Source: Bacillota bacterium | GTDB lineage: Bacteria; Bacillota; Clostridia; Peptostreptococcales; Anaerovoracaceae | Assembly: GCA_023415235.1 (NCBI GenBank) | Contig: JAEZLP010000069.1 | Coordinates: forward strand, 62,001-126,000 | DNA: 64,000 bases | Direction: 5' to 3' | In this document: positions 45,496 to 53,112 of the stretch, piece after piece | Layout: every line of letters begins with the position of its first letter | How positions within the stretch are numbered: the first letter of the stretch is position 1 | Made by a program: the position numbers and the translations under genes | Notes under the pieces: generated by a model | What the model saw: the letters and a program-made list of their open reading frames with translations, nothing else | Databases searched by the model: none | What the model was told of the DNA's origin: nothing

Positions 45496-45524
45496 ACTAT
45501 ATCGTCGCCTTACCTATTTGTCAA
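45496..45524 (-). promoter_or_regulatory. Sigma-A promoter of the reductase-ligase operon
   Basis: Read leftward, TTGACA (45519-45524), 17-bp spacer, TATAGT (45496-45501). Only one base differs from consensus. It directly precedes the four-gene operon. Confidence 0.78.
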
Positions 45525-45544
45525 TAGTTTCCAAAAAATATCCA

Positions 45545-45575
45545 CATGGAAAAACCGGCTCAATGGAGCCGGTTT
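45545..45575 (-). terminator. Rho-independent terminator
   Basis: AAACCGGCTC pairs with GAGCCGGTTT across a 4-base loop (45552-45575). Read leftward it is followed by TTTTTCC. It would end leftward transcripts arriving from the GHL10 gene and the small frameshifted gene region, before the next promoter at 45524. Confidence 0.75.
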
Positions 45576-45627
45576 ATTCTTCTTATTCGTCCCTTCTATA
45601 TCAAATCGGTGAATTCACCGGTGCAGG

Positions 45628-45842
45628 TCAGGTATAATCGGTGCATTGCTCTGGTGCATGTGACAACTCTGCCGCCTGCCTGTCGGATTTAAGGATGATT
45701 CCCAGACTTCCGCCGCCACTGTTCTGAAATGCCTCGATTTTTTCCTTGATCCTCCTGAGTTCCTCCTGAGAGTCTTTGCATTGAATCAGCTCCGGTGCAT
45801 CCCCATGCCGCCAAAAAGCCCCGGTTGGGGCTTTTCATTCAT
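45628..45842 (-). pseudogene. Small frameshifted gene (about 71 codons if repaired)
   Basis: Read leftward, MNEKPQPGLFGGMG begins right after the GHL10 stop codon (ATG at 45842) but reaches a stop after 18 codons. A different frame then stays open: DAPELIQCKDSQEELRRIKE, continuing through a helical, acidic stretch to a stop at 45628. One extra G in the run GGGG of ATGGGGATG would join both parts into a single protein of about 71 residues. The second frame has no start codon of its own. A leftward terminator follows at 45545-45575. A third frame also has a 49-codon ORF, so the assignment is tentative. The family is unknown. Confidence 0.35.
45813..45835 (-). terminator. Hairpin terminator after the GHL10 gene
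   Basis: AAAAGCCCC pairs with GGGGCTTTT across a 4-base loop (45814-45835). Read leftward it ends in TTTTT. It lies 10 bases beyond the GHL10 stop, inside the first codons of the small frameshifted gene, so either it attenuates that gene or the gene is not real. Confidence 0.7.
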
Positions 45843-45845
45843 ATC

Positions 45846-47501
45846 CTATAAAACTTCCTGTAAATTCGCAACTTCCTTTTGAGCTTCGCTCTTGTTGAAT
45901 ATGGCATATCTGAAAAATGCAAATCCGTCGACTTTGCCGGTAGCCCTTGCCGTCTTCACTTGTCTCGCTATGATATCATCGTAGCGAAGCCATTCCGATA
46001 CCGGATTGTTGTCGGAAACGTTGGTTCCCGCGTTGGCTATATTCAAACCGACATAGAGCTTCACATCACCCCTTGACGCGAGTTCGATCCAGGTTTTCAG
46101 ATTATTCTCGTAGGCATATGCAGCAAGATTGCCCGCGGAGTCTTTTCTTTCAAAACCCCAGTAAAGCTGCGGCATGATGTAGTCCACGTAGCCTGAAGTT
46201 GACAGCCACCTGTCAATATCTACAAAATTGGCGTTGTTCTTTCGCAGATTGTCCAGATTGCCTGCGGGGCTGATCCCAAATTCAATGTCGGCGTCGGCTT
46301 TCTTAATTGTAGAATAGACATCGGCAACCAGCAGATTGATGTTGTTCCTGCGCCAGTCCGCAATACTCTGGCTGCTTCCCAGAATGTCATATTCCGGCTT
46401 GTCAAAACAAAGCGACGGATCGCTGTCGTTCAGAGACGGATAAAAATAGTCATCAAAATGGATGCCGTCCACATCATATTCTGCTACGATTTCCTCGATC
46501 CCCGCCGTAATCATCTCCCTGACCTGCGGCACTGCAGGATTCAGGTAGTATTCCCCTTTATGTAATAGAACCCATCGGTCATTGGATGGATCATTGTCGG
46601 AAAGCCAAACCTTGGCCGGACTGCTTGCCGCCGTCTGATTCCAATAGCACCCGTATCCCGTCACTCTGAAGGGATTCAGCCAGGCATGAAATTCAAGTCC
46701 CCTGCTGTGCGCCGCCGAAATCATATAGTCAAGCGGATCGTATCCCGGATTTACGCCTTGCGTCCCGCTGGCAAAAATAGACCATGGATAGTATTTGGAG
46801 GGATACATCGCGTCGCTGTGGGAACGGACGTGAACAATCACCGCATTCATACCCAGATCCACGCAGCGGTCAAACATGCTGTCCACGGCGCCCTTGAATC
46901 CGGCTTCATCTTTTGGCATTTCCATATACTCAAGATAGGAAATCCACATTGCGTCCAGTTCGCCGCTTCGCGAATTATGGCCGCCTCGTCCGGGCTCAAT
47001 GGGCACGGTGCCGTCGGTTTTTACAATCACGGATCTGGTGTCATTGTCCCAGGATACGACTGCCCCGAAGGCTTCCAGCACCGCTCTGATGGGAAGATAA
47101 GTTCTTTCCTCCCGAATCACCGCAGTGGTATCGTTTGTTACCGTTTCTCCGTTCACAAATATGTAAGCTTGTCCGATGGGCACCTGCACTGTAGTGCTTG
47201 ATTTTCGTACAATAGCCGTAGAATTGAAGCTGTCCCATGCCACCTCTGCTCCAAAGGCCTCCATGACTCCGCGGAGCGGAACCAGCGTCCTGCTGTTTGA
47301 ATCGATAAACGGTTCCCCGTAACCGCTCGGGAACTCCACCGATTTACCGTCAATGGTCACGCTGATGTCCGTACCCGCCTCCGATGCTTCACTATAAGAA
47401 ACTCCATTCAGGGGGGAGAAGCATAGCAAGGCGACCATCAACGCAGCTGCAATTCTCCGTCCAGCCCTTGTGCCATAACCAAATCTCTTCATTTCTTTCA
47501 T
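45846..47501 (-). CDS. GHL10-type glycoside hydrolase-like protein with copper-amine-oxidase-N-like domain
   Basis: A 551-residue exported protein. The start at 47501 (MKEMKRFG) follows GAGG and begins a signal peptide (about residues 10-35). Residues 45-150 form a copper-amine-oxidase-N-like domain with paired LVPLRGVMEAFGAEVAWD and LPIRAVLEAFGAVVSWD motifs. The rest is a GHL10 (YngK/PF02638-type) TIM barrel: MNAVIVHVRSHSDAMYPS, FHAWLNPFRV, DGIHFDDYFYP and YIMPQLYW. Family members act on wall or biofilm polysaccharides, but few are characterised. The same N-terminal module is found in the amidase at 14365-15813. Confidence 0.9.
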   Translation of the reverse strand: MKEMKRFGYGTRAGRRIAAALMVALLCFSPLNGVSYSEASEAGTDISVTIDGKSVEFPSGYGEPFIDSNSRTLVPLRGVMEAFGAEVAWDSFNSTAIVRKSSTTVQVPIGQAYIFVNGETVTNDTTAVIREERTYLPIRAVLEAFGAVVSWDNDTRSVIVKTDGTVPIEPGRGGHNSRSGELDAMWISYLEYMEMPKDEAGFKGAVDSMFDRCVDLGMNAVIVHVRSHSDAMYPSKYYPWSIFASGTQGVNPGYDPLDYMISAAHSRGLEFHAWLNPFRVTGYGCYWNQTAASSPAKVWLSDNDPSNDRWVLLHKGEYYLNPAVPQVREMITAGIEEIVAEYDVDGIHFDDYFYPSLNDSDPSLCFDKPEYDILGSSQSIADWRRNNINLLVADVYSTIKKADADIEFGISPAGNLDNLRKNNANFVDIDRWLSTSGYVDYIMPQLYWGFERKDSAGNLAAYAYENNLKTWIELASRGDVKLYVGLNIANAGTNVSDNNPVSEWLRYDDIIARQVKTARATGKVDGFAFFRYAIFNKSEAQKEVANLQEVL

Positions 47502-47579
47502 AATCCCATACCTCGCATTTTCCTGTTCTGATTCTGTTTCGTCAATTTTTATTTCGTTTTCAATCATGCTCGCTATCAA

Positions 47580-47910
47580 TTTCTGTTTTTATCAAGTTCT
47601 CAATCAATTTCTGTTTCAATTAAATTATCAATCAATTTTTCAATAAATTCCTTCTTGGTTTCCGGATATAGGCAAAAAAATAACCCGTCTTACTCTTATT
47701 CTTGTAAAACCGGTCTTTTCATTATCCCCAAGCACCCCCCCTGATCCATAAACTTGAAATCTTAATGCTATTATAAGAGAAAATGCTCGTTTTTTCAAAG
47801 AATATTTTGTCTTAACCCCTTATCGGCGCAACAATGCGATTCTTTCATTGGATCGAAAAATTCCCTCAATTGAAAAGTTGTTTCAGCGTGAAAGATTAAA
47901 GAGGAACAGT
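47580..47910. other. AT-rich intergenic region without recognised genes
   Basis: About 330 bp. It has a few imperfect copies of ATCAATTTCTGTTT near 47573-47640, probably low-complexity drift. No RNA element, coding frame or terminator is convincing. The promoter of the CofE-like gene follows. Confidence 0.6.
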
Positions 47911-47939
47911 TTTACTCATATTAATTATCGTGCTATAAT
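47911..47939 (+). promoter_or_regulatory. Sigma-A promoter of the CofE-like gene
   Basis: TTTACT (47911-47916), 17-bp spacer, TATAAT (47934-47939). The -10 is consensus and the -35 matches at three to four positions. The start codon is about 52 bp downstream. Confidence 0.6.
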
Positions 47940-47991
47940 GGCTGAGTAATCATAGTTATAAATAGTAATTCATCAGAAAAGGAGAATATAT

Positions 47992-49182
47992 ATGGAAAGA
48001 ATGACAGGAACCATTTCAAGAGGCATTCGCGCGCCGATTATCCGCCAGGGAGACGATATTGCCGAAATCGTCGTTCAAAGTGTGCTCGACGCGGCGAAAG
48101 CGGAAGGCTTCGAGTTGCGGGACCAGGATGTGATCGCAACGACGGAAGCCGTAGTGGCCCGGGCTCAGGGAAACTATGTAACCGTTGATCAAATTGCGGA
48201 AGACATAAAGAGCAAATTTGGAAACGAGACTATCGGCGTAATATTTCCCATTTTAAGCCGGAACCGGTTCTCCATCTGCCTGAAGGGGATTGCAAAAGGC
48301 GCAAACAAGATTGTTCTGATGCTGAGCTATCCTTCCGATGAAGTTGGCAACCATCTGGTCGATCTGGACGATCTTGACGAAAAGGGTATCAATCCATGGA
48401 CCGATGTTCTCACCGAAGCCCAATACCGTGAGCTCTTCGGCTGTCGGAAGCATCCCTTTACCGGCGTCGATTATATCGAGTATTACAAGGAATTGATCGA
48501 GAGCTCCGGCTGCCAGGCTGAGGTATTTCTCGCTAACGACTGCCGCGCCATCCTGAATTACACCAGCTGTGTTCTGAGCTGTGACATCCACACCCGGGCA
48601 AGAACGAAACGTCTGCTGAAGGCAGCCGGCGCAAAAATTGTTTATGGCCTTGACGATATTATGACGGCACCGGTGAACGGCAGTGGATTCAATGAAACTT
48701 ACGGCCTGCTGGGCAGCAATAAGGCAACGGAAGAATCCGTCAAGCTTTTCCCCCGTGACTGTATGCCCGTTGTGGAAAAAATACAAAAGGGAATCCTTGA
48801 AAAAACAGGCAGGCATGTAGAAGCGATGATTTACGGCGACGGCGCCTTTAAGGATCCTGTGGGCAAGATTTGGGAGCTGGCCGACCCGGTGGTCTCCCCT
48901 GCTTATACAAAGGGGCTGGAAGGTCAGCCCAATGAGGTAAAATTAAAGTATCTCGCCGACAATGATTTTGCTGATCTCTGCGGCGAAGAGTTAAAAAAAG
49001 CCATCTCCGACTACATTCGGAACAAAGAAAGCGATCTGGTAGGCAGCATGGTGTCCCAGGGAACAACCCCCCGCCGCTTGACCGATCTCATCGGCTCACT
49101 CTGCGATCTGACCTCGGGCAGCGGAGACAAGGGAACCCCGATCGTGCTTGTTCAGGGGTACTTTGACAACTACACCAAATAG
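47992..49182 (+). CDS. Coenzyme F420-0:L-glutamate ligase-like protein (CofE family)
   Basis: A 396-residue protein related to CofE: an N-terminal PIIRQGDDIAEIVVQSV, DQDVIATTEAVVARAQGNYV, then GVIFPILSRNRFSICLKGIA, and a later DDIMTAPVNGSGFNETYGLL. CofE adds glutamate to F420-0 in archaea and actinobacteria. Clostridia generally do not make F420, and none of the other cof/fbi genes is visible here. It is also longer than archaeal CofE (about 250 residues). It may therefore glutamylate another substrate. AAAGGAG precedes the start. It stands in front of the sugar-dehydrogenase-like gene, 103 bp apart. Confidence 0.85.
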   Translation: MERMTGTISRGIRAPIIRQGDDIAEIVVQSVLDAAKAEGFELRDQDVIATTEAVVARAQGNYVTVDQIAEDIKSKFGNETIGVIFPILSRNRFSICLKGIAKGANKIVLMLSYPSDEVGNHLVDLDDLDEKGINPWTDVLTEAQYRELFGCRKHPFTGVDYIEYYKELIESSGCQAEVFLANDCRAILNYTSCVLSCDIHTRARTKRLLKAAGAKIVYGLDDIMTAPVNGSGFNETYGLLGSNKATEESVKLFPRDCMPVVEKIQKGILEKTGRHVEAMIYGDGAFKDPVGKIWELADPVVSPAYTKGLEGQPNEVKLKYLADNDFADLCGEELKKAISDYIRNKESDLVGSMVSQGTTPRRLTDLIGSLCDLTSGSGDKGTPIVLVQGYFDNYTK

Positions 49183-49285
49183 ATCTTGCTGTTCTGGTTT
49201 CCACGATCCGAATATCCTATTCCCAAAGCATTTTGTACTAACGAAAGTCTTGGGATCATATTCATTGTAATAAAAACGAGAGAGG

Positions 49286-50719
49286 GTGTCGGATTTGTTG
49301 GAAGCAATCAGAGTGGGTTTACGTCCCGCAATGGGCAGATTGAATTTGCCCACTGTGGTAAAGACAGCCATTCCTCCGGGGGATGCGGCCGAACGATTGT
49401 TTGTCGCAACCCAGCCGGGGGAAATTTATTTCTTAAGGAACGGAGTTGTTGAAACCTTTCTGAATATCAGTCCGCGTATCATAAGGCTTGGAGCCTTCGG
49501 GGGCGGGTATGATGAGAGAGGGCTGCTGGGGCTGGCGTTTCATCCCCGTTTCAGCAGCAACGGTCTGTTTTATCTTCATTATTCTGTCGCAGGGACACAA
49601 GGCCCGGGCGCGCTGCCCGAATCCTTCAGCCCCGACCCGTGCGATCCATCAACCTTGAATCTGAAGTGGGTCGACAGACAAACTCTCTTCGATCATGTCG
49701 ATACTGTAGAAGAGTGGATGCTGCAGCCCGGAAGCGATCCTCAAAGACGGCGGACACTGCTCAACCTGATCAGGCCGTTCATGAACCATAACGGCGTCAA
49801 CAGCCTGAACTTTTCTCCGGAAACCGGAAAGCTTGTTTTGACCACAGGAGATGGCGGTTCTGGATATGATCCTTTTAATCTAAGCCAGGATGATATGGAA
49901 ATCGCGGGAAAAATCTTAGAGATCGACGTGGATCAACCAGTCTTTGTCGACGATCTCCCGGCGGTCACCCGGTTTAGCGAGCTCCCCCCTTCTGTTCAGG
50001 GAATGCTTACGGTTATCGCCAAGGGGGTTCGCAATATACCGGGCATTGCATTTCAGAAAATCAATAACCGGTATGTCAAATACACAGGAAACGTGGGCCA
50101 GGATCTGGTGGAATCGATTTTTGCTTTTGAACAATATCTCCCAATCCCCGTTGCCCAGCTTGTTCAGGAGCTTCTTCCGGAATCCCCCCAGGATCAAGAG
50201 AGATTCATCAACTTTGGCTGGCGGGGTTGGGAAGGTGATTTGCCCTCCCTCATCTTTCAGGGCTGTACCGAGGATTCGTTATTGGATCGGAAATCAGTCG
50301 TCTACTACAGCGAAGTCGTGCTTACTTCCCTGCTGCGGATTCAACCCTTGACCTGTTACTACCATCAGGATCCGAGGCCGGATAAATTTGAGGGCACCGC
50401 ATTGACAGGGGTTCAGTCCTATCTTGGTACCGACATCCCAGGTTTAACGGGAAGCGTTGTGTTTACGGATTTTGTCCGAAGGAATCAGATGCGGTTCTCC
50501 GACAGAAAGGGAGTTCTGGCTTATACCAGGGAGAGAACAGACTGTGTATTAAGCGATTATCGCGTGATTGAAATCGATTATGATTTCGGCTCTCAACCGG
50601 CTTATTTTGTCAGCCTGGGTACGAATCAGGCTCAAACCAGGTTATACTTGGGCGTATACGGCTCATCCAACGTGACAGACTTCAATCTGGGAACCGTTTA
50701 TGAAGTTGTTCCCGTCTGA
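49286..50719 (+). CDS. Glucose/sorbosone dehydrogenase-like beta-propeller protein
   Basis: A 477-residue protein resembling the PQQ-dependent glucose/sorbosone dehydrogenase propeller (GSDH): RLFVATQPGEIYFLRNG, DERGLLGLAFHPRFSSNGLF, FMNHNGVNSLNFSP, LVLTTGDGGSGYDPFN and FINFGWRGWEGDLPSL. It has no signal peptide, which is unusual since these enzymes are normally periplasmic or secreted. The GTG at 49286 abuts the ribosome binding site; a TTG at 49295 has ideal spacing from AGAGGG and may be the true start. A strong terminator follows. Enzyme activity is uncertain because PQQ synthesis is not expected in Clostridia. Confidence 0.83.
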   Translation: MSDLLEAIRVGLRPAMGRLNLPTVVKTAIPPGDAAERLFVATQPGEIYFLRNGVVETFLNISPRIIRLGAFGGGYDERGLLGLAFHPRFSSNGLFYLHYSVAGTQGPGALPESFSPDPCDPSTLNLKWVDRQTLFDHVDTVEEWMLQPGSDPQRRRTLLNLIRPFMNHNGVNSLNFSPETGKLVLTTGDGGSGYDPFNLSQDDMEIAGKILEIDVDQPVFVDDLPAVTRFSELPPSVQGMLTVIAKGVRNIPGIAFQKINNRYVKYTGNVGQDLVESIFAFEQYLPIPVAQLVQELLPESPQDQERFINFGWRGWEGDLPSLIFQGCTEDSLLDRKSVVYYSEVVLTSLLRIQPLTCYYHQDPRPDKFEGTALTGVQSYLGTDIPGLTGSVVFTDFVRRNQMRFSDRKGVLAYTRERTDCVLSDYRVIEIDYDFGSQPAYFVSLGTNQAQTRLYLGVYGSSNVTDFNLGTVYEVVPV

Positions 50720-50725
50720 ACGATA

Positions 50726-50765
50726 AGAGGTACAGTTTTATGAAAACTGTACCTCTATTTTTTTT
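50726..50765 (+). terminator. Rho-independent terminator
   Basis: AGAGGTACAGTTTT pairs with AAAACTGTACCTCT across a 3-base loop (50726-50756), then ATTTTTTTT. It ends the sugar-dehydrogenase-like gene seven bases after its stop codon. Confidence 0.9.
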
Positions 50766-50837
50766 CTGTTGTTCTTATCTTATTACTTTATAAATAACGG
50801 AAAGCTGATTTTCTTCATGACTAAATTGCAATGGTGT

Positions 50838-51010
50838 CTATATTCTCACGTGTTCATTCCCGCTCTTAGGAATCGTTGTAAACGCCACCTTGTTGTTTTT
50901 TTCAAACTCCTTAACCTTGTCGTTGTCTTCAAAGGTAGCAAAAAAAAGAGTTTGGGAGTTCATATCGTAAAAATAATTAACGATGGAAGGCGGAAAAACT
51001 AAAATTCTGG
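50838..51010 (-). pseudogene. Remnant of a pyridoxamine-phosphate-oxidase-fold protein gene
   Basis: Read leftward, an open stretch of about 57 codons encodes YDMNSQTLFFATFEDNDKVK, then EFEKNNKVAFTTIPKSGNEH and VRI before a stop at 50838. This matches the middle of small flavin-binding split-barrel proteins (PNPOx-like), with the KTLYFGT-like strand and KNNKVAFTTIP segment. An in-frame stop lies immediately upstream, no start codon or ribosome binding site is found, and both ends of the usual 130-residue family are missing. It is best read as a decayed gene fragment. Confidence 0.6.
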
Positions 51011-51159
51011 GATTTTACAACCAAGGAGAAGAGGATTTCATCACAAATTATTTACTGGCGTACACGAACAAGATCCTATCCATAAACCCGTCAAACCTAA
51101 AAGTATTATTGCAGGATAAAATATCTCTGCTGGGACAGCATTTCAGCAGTATAAATTGA
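50983..51159 (+). CDS. Possible small ORF, 58 codons
   Basis: An ATG-to-TGA frame encodes MEGGKTKILGFYNQGEEDFI, then TNYLLAYTNKILSINPSNLK and a short hydrophobic/helical end. No ribosome binding site precedes the ATG, so it may be the tail of a decayed gene rather than a working one. It ends seven bases before the cupin gene on the other strand. No family is recognised. It shares the region with the PNPOx remnant, which also looks decayed. Confidence 0.25.
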   Translation: MEGGKTKILGFYNQGEEDFITNYLLAYTNKILSINPSNLKVLLQDKISLLGQHFSSIN

Positions 51160-51165
51160 AGGCGG

Positions 51166-51495
51166 TTATTTTATTCCATATCGATCCTTTTGATCAAAGT
51201 AAGTTATATCGGTATACCCCGCAAATATTTTTCCGGAATGCTTTACATTTTTAGGAATGAAATACCGATCCCCTTTTTCATATGTTTTTCTTACACCGCC
51301 GATTTCCATTTCTATTTTGCCTTCAAGAACGATTCCCCATTGGGCTTCATGGGAATGCTCCGGCAAGTCAACATCCTCAGAGAATTCCATAAAGATGATC
51401 TGATGGTTTTCCGCTTGTGAGAGATACGCTTTCAAGCCTTTGATCGGAATATTTGCTTCAGGAAGGTTTAAAATGGGTTCGGGGAAATTTGACAT
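51166..51495 (-). CDS. Cupin domain-containing protein
   Basis: A 109-residue single-domain cupin. Motif 1 is seen as LPEHSHEAQWGIVLEGKIEM (metal-binding His, His, Glu) and motif 2 as GDRYFIPKNVKHSGKI with the last His. Small cupins bind a metal or a small effector; some are enzymes, some sensors. It sits 46 bp downstream of the aminotransferase gene on the same strand and could be co-transcribed. Function unknown. Confidence 0.87.
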   Translation of the reverse strand: MSNFPEPILNLPEANIPIKGLKAYLSQAENHQIIFMEFSEDVDLPEHSHEAQWGIVLEGKIEMEIGGVRKTYEKGDRYFIPKNVKHSGKIFAGYTDITYFDQKDRYGIK

Positions 51496-51541
51496 TTGCT
51501 CCCACTCCTTTCATCGCTATCATTTTGTGATAAATTCAGAT

Positions 51542-52744
51542 TTATGACTTTATAGCATTTTGCTTCATTTCAAGCATTAGCTCTTTAAATTTTGGTATGG
51601 CTCCTATTACGGTGTCATAGGATACGCAATAAGCGATCCTTACATAACCGGGACATGCGAAAGCAGATCCAGGAACCAGGAGAAGATGATACTTTTTGGC
51701 GGCATCGCAGAAATCCCTGTCGTTCTCCATGGGCGACTTCACAAAGAGATAGAAGGCTCCTTGAGGTTTTACACACTCATACCCTGCCTCGGTCAAGCCC
51801 TGATAGAGCGCCTCTCTATTTTTTCTGTATCCCTCCACATCCGCTTCCATGTCCAGACATTTCGCAACAGTCCGCTGAATCAGGGAAGGTGCATTAACAT
51901 AACCCAGGATCCTGTTTGCGATCACTGCGCCGCCCTGCACGTCTTCAAAATCGGCGACCTCGCTGGGGATCACCAGATAACCGATCCGCTCCCCGGGAAG
52001 AGACAGAGACTTGCTGTAGGAATACCCAACAATGGTATTTTCATAATACTGCGGAATATAGGGAACATAGGCCCCGTCATATACAAGTTCACGATAGGGC
52101 TCATCCGCAATGATATAAATGCTGGTTCCGAATTTCTTCTGCGCGTTCCTTAAGATCTCTGCCATCTCTTTGATGGTATCTTCCGAATATACGACTCCGG
52201 TGGGGTTATTTGGAGAATTGACAATTACCGCTTTTGTCCTGTCCGAGAGCAGTTCTCCAAACTTTTTAAGATCCGGCTGAAAATCCGGTGCATTCGGCGG
52301 TACGACGACAAGTTTTCCCCCGTAGTTTTCCGCATATGCACGGTATTCAACAAAATAAGGAGCAAAGACTACAACTTCATCTTCAGGATCCAGCAATGTT
52401 TTCAGGACCACGTTGAGCCCTCCCGCCGCGCCTGTTGTCATGATGATGTTTTCCGCTCCGAAACCGGTGTTGAACTTCCTGTTGATGGACTTCGCTATGG
52501 CTCCGCGCACATCTTCATACCCTGCATTGCTCATGTACCCGTGAACAAAGGTGGGCGGCTCGTTCTCCAGAATATCACCGATAATCCGGTTGATTTCCTG
52601 CGGCGGCGGTGTATTTGGATTTCCCAAGCTGAAATCATATACGTTTTCTGCTCCGTACAGCGCCCTCATCTTATTTCCCTCTTCAAACATTGCTCGTATG
52701 GTAGAGCTGTTTTGTACCGCATCCTTCATCTTCTTCGCTATCAT
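51542..52744 (-). CDS. Class I/II PLP-dependent aminotransferase
   Basis: A 400-residue fold-type I aminotransferase: YDFSLGNPNTPPPQEI, GYMSNAGYEDVRGAIA, the cofactor-binding NSPNNPTGVVY and ADEPYRELVY, and the PLP lysine in YSYSKSLSLPGERIGY (about residue 244). It resembles aspartate/aromatic-type aminotransferases of Clostridia. AAGGAGG precedes the ATG. The specific amino acid pair cannot be decided. The cupin gene follows on the same strand. Confidence 0.92.
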   Translation of the reverse strand: MIAKKMKDAVQNSSTIRAMFEEGNKMRALYGAENVYDFSLGNPNTPPPQEINRIIGDILENEPPTFVHGYMSNAGYEDVRGAIAKSINRKFNTGFGAENIIMTTGAAGGLNVVLKTLLDPEDEVVVFAPYFVEYRAYAENYGGKLVVVPPNAPDFQPDLKKFGELLSDRTKAVIVNSPNNPTGVVYSEDTIKEMAEILRNAQKKFGTSIYIIADEPYRELVYDGAYVPYIPQYYENTIVGYSYSKSLSLPGERIGYLVIPSEVADFEDVQGGAVIANRILGYVNAPSLIQRTVAKCLDMEADVEGYRKNREALYQGLTEAGYECVKPQGAFYLFVKSPMENDRDFCDAAKKYHLLLVPGSAFACPGYVRIAYCVSYDTVIGAIPKFKELMLEMKQNAIKS

Positions 52745-53112
52745 CTGCTTATCCTCCTTAATGCTTTCCCATAGGGATGGGTTTGATCACTATTTTCAAC
52801 AATCATCAGTTTTCCCATTTCGATCATCTTTTCAATACGTGAAGCATACCAACTGTCACTAACACAACTTCAATCATGGCTTCCCCCTGTCAATGTACTG
52901 GGCGGAATACGGTCTTTCCGATCTGCCCCCTATTGTACTGTACTTCATTTTATTCTATTTCCAAAGGAAGAATTTTTCAACATAATTATCTCCTTGATTT
53001 CAAAAAGCCCTGCCATGATCCGGTGAAACGAATAGCGTGATGAACCAGATTGTGGTAGAATAAATCAAAAGCAGTCGTTTAAAAAATTGGGAGTTGCCTG
53101 GGAGATGCCTGT
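52745..53112. other. Divergent intergenic region of about 370 bp
   Basis: It separates the aminotransferase from the sigma-54 activator. I see a possible TAGAAT -10 near 53055-53060 for the activator but no good -35. No gene, RNA or repeat is recognised. Confidence 0.55.

Noticed and set aside
50769..51002. A 77-codon plus-strand frame
   Set aside because: It lies over the PNPOx remnant of the minus strand, has no ribosome binding site and shows no recognisable domain.
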